A stretch of DNA of 64,000 bases from contig CM041292.1 in the NCBI GenBank assembly GCA_023052935.1, forward strand, positions 146,630,439 through 146,694,438, written 5' to 3'. Positions 11,495-21,544 of the stretch are shown here, one piece after another (within the stretch, counting starts at the first letter, position 1; each line of letters starts with the position of its first letter). Position numbers and translations under genes: made by a program. The notes below the pieces were generated by a model. It did not search any database and was not told where the DNA came from. It saw only the letters and a program-made list of their open reading frames with translations. The stretch is from Piezodorus guildinii. Its lineage: Eukaryota; Arthropoda; Insecta; Hemiptera; Pentatomidae.

Positions 11495-12713
11495 TCTTTC
11501 GCTCGGTTTATAAATGTCAAGTGTGCGTTATTCCACTTATATTCATAACCAGATGCAAAATATCCACTAATGCTATTGCGTTTCATTAATATTTATTAAT
11601 TTTTTATCACATTACTTACTAAGTAACATTATTATAGATTATTTAAATAATTACTAAATTATTTCTCTTATTTTCTTATTAATGAGAAATTTCCATTGTA
11701 TGTCATAAATATATACAATCTATCTAAACTGGTACTACAACTCGTACAATATATATTTTTAAATTTTGCGATTAGAACTACAAGAGACAACAGAATTCCA
11801 ATGTCCATATTTAAAAACATTTTTTTCTATACACAACTGATAACTGAATCGTAAGAAGATATAACCATTAAAACTAATCTATTGCAGCGATCTTTATAGT
11901 TAGGAGGAAGACATTAAGATATCTCTTGCATAAGCATTCTGAATTGCATTTATCGAAAGAAATATATGTGAGCAGCGGAATTTCAAAGAAAATTTTAATA
12001 CCTTTTGTAAATTTAATACAAAAATAAAGTAAAGCTTGGGTATAAAAATCAATTTACAGCGGATTCCAAACCATTCGAATCCCCATTACTAAACAATTCT
12101 AAAAAGAAAGCGGTAAATCGATTGAAGTTTTATAAGATCATAAACTGGATTATAAACATTTCTGCCAACTTTCTTAAATAATAAAAGAGTGGACGGTAGC
12201 CTTTATAGAGGACTCATTTGCATGTGACAGCTGTTTGGGATATCTCTGGACGTAAAGAGGCAAGCGAAACGAGGTCGATAACAATGGCGATTGGAAAAGA
12301 AGAGGGTTTCAGGATCGGCTGACAGGGCTGAGACCGCTAATGAGGTGGCTCCACACATCCAGATCGACCATTACCAAGATAGCCTGTAATAGTCTACATC
12401 ACTCCCATATCGGATTTACGCACAATAAACATCATTTGTTATTCTTGGCCAAAAAGATTCACCAAAATTCTGTCCTGATAAAATAGAAGATCTATAACTA
12501 AAATATGAGTGTAAAAACAACTTATTAGCAAATATTTCGGATGGCAGATTTTTAATTTTTTGCTGAATTTTGAGCACAGAAAGAAAACGTAGTAAAAAAA
12601 AATAAGAAAAAAAGGAGTTCCCATTGTCTCTACTGAACAATTGATTTATGGAAGCTATGTGATTACATACTAGTAATAAATGACTGCATATAATAATGTT
12701 AATACCATTATCT
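11495..12713. other. No gene recognised; balanced island at 12190-12410
   Basis: The island contains CATTTGCATGTGACAGCTG (an octamer-like ATTTGCAT next to a CAGCTG E-box) and low-repeat sequence without an open frame. It could be conserved non-coding DNA; this is inferred from composition only. Confidence 0.3.
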
Positions 12714-12985
12714 CCCACGCAATCCTTGCAAATCCATAATCCTCCGAAAGATCCTAAATATCCTTATTTCGTCACCAGAAAAACTATCCTTAAAGAACCG
12801 AATATCCCATTAGTTGCAGACAGCCAGAATTAGATATACCTCCTTTCATTCCAAACTGCCAGCCCACTCAAACCCGCTTATCCGTATCCTCTCATCTCCA
12901 TGTATCTCCGATTATCCTCTGAGGCGCATGAAAATACGGTGACTTCGAGAACTGCTAATGAAATAAACATTGAAGTGCTACCGAT
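12714..12985 (+). pseudogene. Jockey-type LINE C-terminal fragment
   Basis: The DNA parallels the copy at 32160-32400: CAATCCTTGCAAATCC, CGAAAGATCCTAAATATCC, TTTCGTCACCAGAAAAACT, then CCGATTATCCTCTGAGGCGC. Frames are broken. Open frames on either strand here are shadows. Confidence 0.7.
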
Positions 12986-13089
12986 GGATAGCTTCTTCAA
13001 AGAGTTTATCAAACCAATCGTAACATTTTTTACATTTACTTGTTTTATTATTGTTATATACAATTTAAATCCCCAATCCTCTCTCATAA

Positions 13090-13260
13090 GAACAAGATGG
13101 CACTATTCTGACCTTTACGTTACTACCCACAGAACTAAAACTTTTGATCGTTCCTTTATTATTCGCTATAATACACATTAGAATTCCCTACCTGTCCATA
13201 TCCACCATGCTACTTCTCTACCCTAATTTAAATCGCAACCTTTCCACATCTTCGGTCATT
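13090..13260 (+). pseudogene. LINE C-terminal fragment (HRT..F-RSF type)
   Basis: Translation gives TTHRTKTFDRSFIIRY followed by NSLPVHIHHATSLP. This matches the same LINE C-terminal pattern as the fragment at 5540-5850 and follows a Jockey remnant directly. Confidence 0.55.
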
Positions 13261-15150
13261 CCAAACTGACACTCAACAATTATGATATTTCAATTCCAGA
13301 TATTAAACTATGAATGTACACACCTGTTATGCTTAAGGGGCCCAGACCTAGAATAAAATTATTTTTTATTATATTCTAGCGGTCATTTGTATGGAATGGT
13401 CAATCGTGAAAATTAAATATGGATCACGTTTCTACGTCTTCCATGTGCTACTTGAGGATAATGGCGTAGTAGTATTTATAATAAATATAATTTTTTTTAT
13501 ATATAGCAAATACTTGTTTTGATGTACTTTTGCTTATATTTTAGTTTTATAAGCTTAATTAAATATAATAGAAGATTTCAAAATTAAATAAACTAAAGTT
13601 ATTTTAGGCCTTTATTACAAAAAAAAAAGAAAAATAATAAATAAATAGAAATGCACCTCTCTCCTCTGTTCTTCTACTTTTGTGAGAGTTATGGCAGGAT
13701 TGACATTAACATCGTGTAGTTAGTAAACGATAAGTAGATAGTATAAATTGAAGAGAGGCATTTAAGATAGGTTATTTACCTAGAATGTTATGTCAACTTG
13801 TTTGCTAAAATCAATTAAACTGAAAGTAAAACCTTAAATAATTAATTTTACACTAATGGTACGTTGTGTACGCAGCTTGGATTAATGACTGGTCACAACA
13901 ATGCATTAGAATGTAACCAGCATAAGACTAATTATATAAAAGCTATGTAGATTTTATTATAAAAACATTCCAGAACATAAAAATAAAAAAGATATGCAAT
14001 AGTCAGACTACTAAAAGTGCATGAGAAAAAGCTGGCAGTGGGTGTAAGTGACCTTCCGCCTGAACCTTAGCACAAATACGGAATTTAGAAGGCTGCTGGC
14101 ACTCTGGGGTTTAAGTATATTCAAGCACGGTACTTGATTCTCTCCTATCTGGCATATCTACGGAGGGACTTAGGAATCGACCTTGGTGACACCAAGTACC
14201 CTTTACTTATCTAAGCATGCGTTTGAATAGAAAGTCCCTGACATGGTGAAATTCTTTAGTAGTTCTTCTCTTATTTTTTTTATTTTATAACAAGTTTGAA
14301 TGCTATATATTGGAAAAAAATATCCTTGTGCTTCTTCAACTATCAAATGATACTCATGACCTTAATGCAAGTCCAAACGTTCAGCTGATGAATCCAGAGA
14401 ACGTCTCACATTTTCTGTACATAATTTATTTATGGAATACATCTTTTTTTAACTAATGAGGAAAATTCGCTGTATTATATTTAATACTCTTTTAAAGCAT
14501 GTTAAATATATTCCTGAAACTTTCTTAAAAATGTCGTTACATGTTGGGTGCATGTAACACAAACTTAAATTCTAACTACTTACGTAATTTACAGCTAATT
14601 TTAATTCACGAGCTTAACAGAAATCAAAGTACCTGAAACAAAAAAATAAACAATTATGTTTATGGACTATCATATTTGCATATACTATAACAAAATATAA
14701 TAAGGTTAATTATGAAAATGATTAGTTTTTACATAAATCATAATTTTTATTTCTGTTTATTTCTATTCAACAGGATAATGTCACGTTATTCCGATTAATA
14801 CATTGTATGAGCACATAAAATACAACTAACAGTTCATGTTTATATTTTTGCAATTGTCTTAATGCATTTTTAATATTGTTTTTGGATGTTTCTTATATAT
14901 AAGTTTTATGGCGATTTTCACATTATGTTTTATAAATTACGTTTTGTTGGCCCTCTTTTCAATGTCATTTTTCATATCAGTAATGTAGGTATTTAATTTA
15001 TTGATATTGCAAATACCAAAATTAGCATTGTTGTGTCCATATTGTTTGCTTAAAGGGATTTTTTACTTTCACTTACCTATATATGAAATATATAGTAAAA
15101 TATTTATCCTGTATACATGTACATGTATTCTTTATTCCTTCCTGAGTTTT
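13261..15150. other. No gene recognised; balanced island at 13870-14230
   Basis: AT-rich flanks surround a more even-composition stretch (TGGCAGTGGGTGTAAGTGACC, CTTGGTGACACCAAGTACC) without frame or repeat match. Confidence 0.3.
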
Positions 15151-15580
15151 GTCAATTACTGTTTCTTACTGTGTCCTGTGTTATGTTTCCTTATAATTGT
15201 TTATTATGTAATTCAATTTTGTGTTTACACACCTTAATTTTATATCTTTCATATATGAATTCGTATTATTTATTGCTTTTTGGTTTAGTAAATTATTGTT
15301 TATTACTGTGTACTGTTTTAATGTTTCTTATAATTATTTTTTGTAATAATTGGGTATTATATAATTCAATTTTGTATTTAGATGCCTTAATTTTATATCT
15401 TGTATATATTTATATGCATTCCTTATAGCTTTTAGGCTTAGTTAATTACTGCTTCTTACTGTGCTACTGTTTCTTTAAATTGTATTTTTTAAGTATATAT
15501 TGGTTTTTACTGTGTAGGGTGTTACTGTTTCTTTATAAAGTGTGTTATATTTTGTAATATTATTTAAGTATTGTATTGTT
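15151..15580. repeat. Imperfect T-rich tandem array, about 140-150-bp period
   Basis: Three diverged units share TTACTGTTTCTTACTGTG / TTATTGTTTATTACTGTG / TTACTGCTTCTTACTGTG, and the first two also share ATAATTCAATTTTGT...CTTAATTTTATATCTT. Units start near 15156, 15292 and 15437. They lead directly into the LINE-like 3' tail, so the array is probably part of that element's 3' UTR. Confidence 0.65.
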
Positions 15581-15589
15581 TCTTACTGC

Positions 15590-15735
15590 GTACTGTGTTA
15601 CTGTTTGTTAATGTACTTTTATTGAATTGCCGCAGGTAAACTCGCTTCCCACACAGTGGAATAGTGATATCTACTCGCACTGTAAAATGTCTATATTTTG
15701 ATTTAAATAAAGATTTTATCAACAAAAAAAGTATA
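15590..15735 (+). mobile_element. LINE-like 3' UTR end (family X)
   Basis: TTGAATTGCCGCAGGTAAACTC, CCCACACAGTGGAATAGTGA and AATAAAGATTTTATCAAC followed by an A-run recur at 61230-61355 (plus) and 59757-59960 (minus). Terminal AATAAA plus poly-A indicates retrotransposed mRNA 3' ends. The coding part of this family is not in the window. Confidence 0.65.
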
Positions 15736-16726
15736 AAAATGTAAAATTTAATTATATATGTCTGTGAGTAGGTAAAAGTAGATGAGCATAGACCTGGTGA
15801 GAAAGATTCACAGGACGAGGGCGTAGGGTAAGCCTGTGACTCAGGGGAGGCCAAACATGGACAGGCGGTCCGCAGCCAGTGTCTTCTCTTTTTATGTTTT
15901 GTTGCACGGCCTTCTCCTTTCATTTCCTAGGGCGGTCGCAATGTACAATACCTCCTAAGTCTTATATGACCAGGAGGCTTTGTATCAAGATTTATGGTTA
16001 AAAGGGGTTAATGATACCCTATTCCGCAATAACATAGTTAGCTAAAACCTAGTAATAAAGTATCTGATTTAGTATCTTAGCAATGATATGAAATACCAAG
16101 CTTGTGAAATTGCAAGGCATGACGGCCCTAAACTCAAAATTACTTAACAAGGCAACAACTTAGTGAGGACAAACAGAGTCTTGAGAAGTAGGCCTATTAT
16201 CGGAGCAGAACCTCGTTAGAGACAGTGACTGTGTCTTCTGGTCAGTTTGTTTGTCAAGAGTGGGAGTCAAACTAAATTAATGGCTTCGTATGGCCAATAA
16301 GGGCCTGTTAAAGGGCAATCATCAAACAGCTTAATCAGGTATATCCAATCCAATCTGGTATACTGCCTAGTTATATTCGGATACAGAGAAAAGGAGGAAA
16401 AGGAGTTTGTTTGTTTTTCTATAGGAAGGGTGCTAAACTTAAGGCCACGGTGGAGGAAGAGGTAGGTATAGAATAGTCGTGAAACTAGCAGAAGAGAATG
16501 AATAACATCAAATATCACTATAAAAAAAAATCCTGTATCATTAATGTACACATTACGAAAACGTGTATTTTTAAATTTAGAAACACCAGAAGTTAAACAT
16601 TATTCGTAATAAAAGTTTTAAAAAAAATAAAGTTTTATAGATAGTACGGCTTTGCATATTAATTATAATACGTTGAAATTGTGTGATAAATTTACTATCG
16701 CCAACTTCAGATCAGGACCTCACATA
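15736..16726. other. No gene recognised
   Basis: Contains a G-rich patch at 15770-15960 (GACGAGGGCGTAGGGTAAGCC, CAGGCGGTCCGCAGCC) without a supported frame. Minus-strand open stretches at 15564-15923 and 16267-16551 show no domain and are probably chance. Confidence 0.35.
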
Positions 16727-16741
16727 TTTTTATATTTTACT

Positions 16742-17031
16742 GAAAGGAATTAGTCCGGGTAGCGGTCATTAAATGAAACAGCTAAATAGTTTCACCTATT
16801 TATTGTTTGCCAACGTTTCGACCCCTTTGTGGGTCATCATCAGGGCTAAAAAGATACAAAAGAAATACAATTTCAATGACATTACATACAATATTATATA
16901 ACCTATTGAGCTAGAGAACGTCGGTATTATAATATAACAGATAATAATATAATACAATGACTATAGTATAATAATAAAAGTGTTATACAGAAAAAAATGT
17001 TTACTGAACAAAATTTACACAGGTATCAATA
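16742..17031 (-). mobile_element. Retroposon with 18-bp target duplication and hammerhead-like core
   Basis: Bounded by perfect direct repeats ATATTTTTATATTTTACT at 16724-16741 and 17032-17049. Reverse-complemented, it ends ...CCTGATGATGACCCAC, AAAGGGGTCGAAACGTTGG, AATAAATAGGTGAAAC and GACCGCTACCCGGACTAAT. The same terminal block forms both arms of the palindrome at 3755-4021. The long duplication points to target-primed reverse transcription (SINE, truncated LINE or Penelope-like element). No ORF or tRNA head is seen. Confidence 0.75.
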
Positions 17032-17049
17032 ATATTTTTATATTTTACT

Positions 17050-18894
17050 TTCCTTAACTCTCACCGTGTAACGTGGCTCTTACCAGGAGGTAACAGAACT
17101 AATCTAGCAAAAGAGAGAAATCTCAGATTCATTCCTTGACACCACGAAATAGCATAAATAACCTATTACTTTTGATGATTCCGAAACGTTTCGTAATAAA
17201 GTGATAAAGATGAATTTTTCTCCTAAATGAATGACAATTTACGATAGAACAAACGACTGGCAATTAATTAAAATAAATATAGAGTATTGCCGCTATTGAG
17301 TATAGGTTATAATAAACAGCAAAATAATATTTAAAAATAAATTGAATAGTTTTTATATTTTAAAATAAATATAATAGTTATTTAGTATTTAAAAATGGCC
17401 GGCAGAGGACTTCAGGAAGGGGACTAGTGCAATAGAGAGAAGTAGAGAGAACTTCTGATTGAACAGGAAATCCATTGAGGAAGAAAACCTGTAAAAGTCA
17501 GTAAAGTAAAAATATTTGTTACAATAATTAATAATTTGTTAAATATTAAAATTAATATTTGTTAAATATTAAAATTAATACTTGTTAAATATTAAATATC
17601 AAAGAAGTATTTAACAATCATCGTTAAAACCAGAACAGAACAATATTTAACAATAAATTGAAGTTCTTGTTTTGTAGCAAAATGTATCGAGTTTGACTGA
17701 ATTAGTTGTTATATAATATTTATAAAACATCTCTTAATTTCCTCGGCTCTGATTGTACCTAATCCGATCATCATAATCTATCTGAGCGTATTTATATAAA
17801 TTTATATACTAATTAAACAAACAAAAAATATAAATTGTAATGATTAATACATTATATATTAATGTAAACAGATTTTATATTTGAAATAATGTATTATTTT
17901 TTTTGTTTTTACATTTTGACAAGAAGAGAGAAAAATTTAAAATGGTATGTTTATATGCTTTTTGAAGCAACAAAACACTTATTTTTTATGATTTTACTGT
18001 TTTCACTGAAACTGATAGTATTTTGATAGTATAGAAGGAAAAAAAAAACATGAAGATAAATCTTTGCGTTCATCTCGACTTTGGACTTGACCTAGAAGGC
18101 TCTAAAGTTCGACAATGGTCCAACGCAGCGTGCCAAGTAATGGAGGGGGGCACCGAATAAATTTAATTTAATTTCCTCTAATGAACCTAACATAACAACT
18201 AAGCACCCTAATAAAAATCGATATAGAAAAATGAATCAAGTTTAATAGAAATATAACTCTTCCAGCTTCTTACCGATACAACAATTACTGCTGGCAATAG
18301 TAGCAGAAATATAAGTTGTTGTGAAAGCTGTTACATTCGCAGGCGGTTGCATATATAAACGAGTACACAAGAGAGTACATAAATATACCACACTATAAAT
18401 CTCAAGCGAGGGCAATAGACAACCATTAGAACATTTTACTTTCTCGCAGGAGCTGCCTCGGTTCACATTCACCTCGGGGATGGAACACAGCGGGGTGCTG
18501 TTCCTTCGTTAGGCGAAAATAATTTAAAGCTATATCCAAGAGGATCGTCATATTCCTACAACTTCGCCATTACAGCTCAAGGGGACTGTGTACATGCTTG
18601 CATTGCAAATTGCGAAAGCATCGTTATACCGAACCATAAGCCTCTTGTATTTTCGCTATTATTATCGAGGATAGTTTGCAGAATTTGTCATTTACAACCA
18701 GATACATGTTGCGCATTTGTTCGGTTCCTTATGAGCTTAAAGGTTTGTTATCTGAAAATTTCTGAAGACAAAATAAACATGAACTTTAATTAGTTGTTTT
18801 AATATTATTTATTGGCACAAAACAACTACAAACAATATGTCTACTTCTAACTTAATAAATATGAATAATTTAGAAAAAAATAATACTTTTAGAT
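17050..18894. other. No gene recognised; short tandem repeat and two balanced islands
   Basis: About three 23-bp units of TTGTTAAATATTAAAATTAAT occur at 17536-17605. Balanced-composition stretches at 18055-18150 and 18240-18620 lack a convincing frame; the 76-codon minus-strand frame at 18242-18472 has no recognised domain. Confidence 0.35.
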
Positions 18895-19073
18895 TTTACT
18901 TTCACTTACTTACATATAAAAAATACAGTTAGGGTAATTACTTGGATCGTAAAAATTTTCGAATTCCAGTTTTCAAAGTAAATGCAATATAAAAATATTT
19001 TTTATACAATATTTATGTTTTTGAATTAATGATGAGAGTGATGAAAAGCTGACAAGACTAACTGATTTTTTAC

Positions 19074-20300
19074 TTCTTTTTTGCTTCTCCCTGTTGTGCC
19101 GTATCAGCGTAGGGGAGCGTTCAGCCACCGGCTCCAATCCTCTCTATTCCCAGCTAGGTTCCTGGCCTGGCGGAGATCTTTCCCTCTTCCTCTGCAAAGC
19201 CTGTTCACGTACTCCAGGTAGGACATCCTTGGTCGCCCCCGAGGCCTTCTCCCATCTGGCACGTAATCCATAGTTTTTAGAGGATCTCTGTGATCCTCCA
19301 TTCTAATAACGTGGCCGAACCACTTCAGCTGGCGGGTTTGCAGAATTTCCTTTAATGGCGCAACCTCCAGTTCCTGGCGTATCCGCTCATTCCTGACACG
19401 ATCTCTTCTTGTCTTTCCGACTATTCTTCGCAGGAACTTCATTTCAGCAGCTGTGACTCTGCTCTCCTGCCTGTCCGTCAATATCCAGCTTTCAGCTCCA
19501 TATAGTAGTATAGGCAAATATACTGACTTGAAGATATGGAGCTTAACACCTCTACCCACCTCTCGCTTCCCTACTACAGTATTGCATATCTGATAGTAGA
19601 CTGCATTTGCCTTCATGATTCTATTTGATATTTCAGAGTCTACTTTCCCAGATTTTTCTATTACTGTGCCGAGGTAGGTGAAATCCGTAACCACTTCCAT
19701 TTCCTCTCCGTTACAGTATATATGGACATCTTCCGCTTGCCTTCCCACTTGTAGAATCTTGCTTTTGCTGGTATTGATTTTCATTCCCTTTCGGCTAAGC
19801 TCTTCATGCCATTCAGTCACCGCTTGCTGTAATTTATCTACGTTGTCCGCCACAAGAACAATGTCGTCCGCGTAGAGGAGAAGTTGAATCACTACTGGGC
19901 GAAGGTTTCTACGGCCCAGGAAGGTCCTCTCCGTTCTTCTTTTACATATGGTGGCCACTTCATCCATGTAGAGCAAGAATAACAAAGGGCTTAAACAGTC
20001 CCCTTGTTTGACCCCCCTTGCTATGCTAAAGACATCCGACTCCTGTCCGTTCAGCCTTACTACTCCTTTTGGTTCTTGATATATAGATTTAATGGCTTCC
20101 GCCAAGCTCCTTGGGACATTCTTAACTCTGAGAGCCTCCCATATTTCATTTCTTGGAACGGAGTCAAACGCTGCTTTGAGGTCAAGGAAGGCGAGATACA
20201 TACTTCTGTCTCTATCCCAAGATTTCTGGAGAACATTTCGCAAAGAGAAAATGTGGTCCTGGGTTTGCCGTCTTGGTCTGAACCCGGCTTGTTCTTCTCC
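19074..20300 (-). mobile_element. 5'-truncated non-LTR retrotransposon with 10-bp target duplication
   Basis: Direct repeats GATTTTTTAC at 19064-19073 and 20301-20310 flank the insertion. The 5' end is cut within the reverse transcriptase at the Q.GFR motif. The 3' UTR after the stop is only about 30 bp and ends in an A-rich CAAAAAAGAA. It is inserted in ACTTTCACTTAC copy 2. Confidence 0.9.
19104..20300 (-). CDS. LINE ORF2 partial: reverse transcriptase and C-terminal domain
   Basis: An uninterrupted frame runs from the truncation point (EEQAGFRPRRQTQDHIFSLR) to a stop at 19104; the first Met is at 20243 but the true start is lost. Reverse transcriptase motifs in order are YLAFLDLKAAFDSVPR, GVKQGDCLSPLLFLLYMDEV and LLLYADDIVLVAD (catalytic YADD), then FTYLGTVI. 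A thumb/C-terminal region follows with WFGHVIRMEDHRDPLK and GRRPRGRPRMSYLEYV, a pattern common in RTE/CR1-like endonuclease-reverse transcriptases. The APE endonuclease and about half of the RT fingers are missing, so it cannot act alone. Clade assignment is tentative. Confidence 0.9.
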   Translation of the reverse strand, partial: GEEQAGFRPRRQTQDHIFSLRNVLQKSWDRDRSMYLAFLDLKAAFDSVPRNEIWEALRVKNVPRSLAEAIKSIYQEPKGVVRLNGQESDVFSIARGVKQGDCLSPLLFLLYMDEVATICKRRTERTFLGRRNLRPVVIQLLLYADDIVLVADNVDKLQQAVTEWHEELSRKGMKINTSKSKILQVGRQAEDVHIYCNGEEMEVVTDFTYLGTVIEKSGKVDSEISNRIMKANAVYYQICNTVVGKREVGRGVKLHIFKSVYLPILLYGAESWILTDRQESRVTAAEMKFLRRIVGKTRRDRVRNERIRQELEVAPLKEILQTRQLKWFGHVIRMEDHRDPLKTMDYVPDGRRPRGRPRMSYLEYVNRLCRGRGKDLRQARNLAGNREDWSRWLNAPLR

Positions 20301-20366
20301 GATTTTTTACATAATAATATAATACCTTATTTAATAAAACACATGTTTTTATCATAACATAATTTA

Positions 20367-20622
20367 TTTAGTTATTTAACGTCACTTTATGCTACTATGG
20401 CTAATCGGACGATGCTACAGTGGGAGTCCTAAATTTTGCCTATCCAGGTTTTATTAGGATAGGGATCTTTAACGAGTACCTGACATCGCACAGGCTCGGG
20501 ACCACCTTTTAACGCCCCCTCCGAAGGACGGCGTAACTAAGGATTTTTTACTCCCATTAAAAATCCTAGGAACACCTGCGGATTTGAACCCGTGACCTTT
20601 GGCATGGGAGGCTGTTAAGCTA
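20367..20622 (-). mobile_element. SINE family B, 5'-truncated, 13-bp target duplication
   Basis: Direct repeats ATAACATAATTTA at 20354-20366 and 20623-20635. The body is nearly identical to the SINE at 33114-33392 but lacks the first bases of the tRNA-like head. It keeps a B-box-like stretch GGTTCAAATCC on the minus strand near 20580-20591. Inserted in ACTTTCACTTAC copy 2. Confidence 0.88.
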
Positions 20623-20730
20623 ATAACATAATTTAATTAGTTCTCTAACCTTTTCACTTTCCTATATATTTTTCAACTCTAACTATATGTGAAAATTATT
20701 AAATTGATTTTAACAATTGAGTGAATGTCC

Positions 20731-21318
20731 TGTTTTGGATTTTTTCTAATATTAGCTCCATTTATTCATTTGTTTAATTCTGCATGATTTCATTTGATGG
20801 ATATTAATTAATCCAAAAGAATTCTTTAAACAATTTAGGCGAATTTAATGGTTTTAAATACTTTGAATTATTCATCAACACATTAAGTATAAACTCCTAA
20901 AAATTGTCATTTGCTGCCCTGCTATGACTATGAAAAAACAAAAAATTGAAATAAAGTAAGACACTTAAGACATGTTTTAATATTTCGCAAAGGTCCGTAG
21001 GAATCAGGTAAGAAAATGTGGGAAATATCAACTTAACGTCAACATAATTTCCATCCAAAAAACTAACAACCGTATTCTACTGACAGGTGGTCTTTAGCGG
21101 GTTGGGAGGGGTTCCCAGGTAGTAAAAGAAAATTACAAAAAGTGTTTATATTTTTTTAGTACAAAAAATACCTCATTGTACTCGATAAACTGTTAGAATA
21201 AAATTTCAAAGGCTGAGAATGGTGAAATATCGGTTTTAGTGTGAAAGTGAAAACTATTAATAGGAAAAAAATCTTGTACCACTACAACATATTAAGGTTT
21301 TGGGTTAAGTATAAAGAG
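20731..21318. other. No gene recognised
   Basis: AT-rich sequence; no frame, splice signal or repeat match found. Confidence 0.4.
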
Positions 21319-21544
21319 AATTTCTTCCGTTTCTAGGCCAACGGCCGTGCAAGGAGATGTCAAGCCAAGCTCAAAATAAGCCACCACTTCCCCCTCCACC
21401 ATTTTTTAGAAGCTATCTCCATACCAGAGGATTGTTCCACTGCTGAAATTACAGAATAGCTAATTATTCTGCCACATACGGGTTTGAACCCGGGAAACGG
21501 AGAACAGTAGTCCAGTCCCAAATCTACACTACCACTACGTTCCC
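21319..21544 (-). mobile_element. SINE family A, diverged copy
   Basis: Contains TTCTAGGCCAACGGCCGTGCAA, complementary to the family A block CACTGCCGTTGGCCTAGAAA, and a B box complement GGGTTTGAACCCG at about 21480-21492. The middle is diverged and partly deleted. Confidence 0.75.

Larger units (their letters stand above)
18896..20730 (+). mobile_element. ACTTTCACTTAC-family DNA transposon copy 2, split by two retroposons
   Basis: Starts with TTTACTTTCACTTAC at 18896-18910 and has AAAATTTTCGAATTCCAGTTTTCAA at about 18952-18978. It continues after the LINE with TTAATAAAACACATGTTT (20331-20348) and after the SINE with TTTTCAACTCTAACTATAT (about 20669-20688), matching the 3' part of the 58.9-kb copy. 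Much of the internal sequence is deleted. Confidence 0.75.

Noticed and set aside
12900..13181. 93-codon open frame
   Set aside because: It overlaps two LINE remnants read in other frames; no domain of its own.
15001..15428. Two hydrophobic open frames resembling membrane proteins
   Set aside because: Phe/Leu/Tyr richness comes from T-rich tandem 3' UTR sequence, and frames overlap in different phases.
17536..17605. CRISPR-like short repeat array
   Set aside because: Only three AT-rich units without spacers, in an animal genome; a simple tandem repeat.
20004..20357. Plus-strand open frames over 19.7-20.4 kb
   Set aside because: They are opposite-strand shadows of the LINE reverse transcriptase and run across its insertion boundary.
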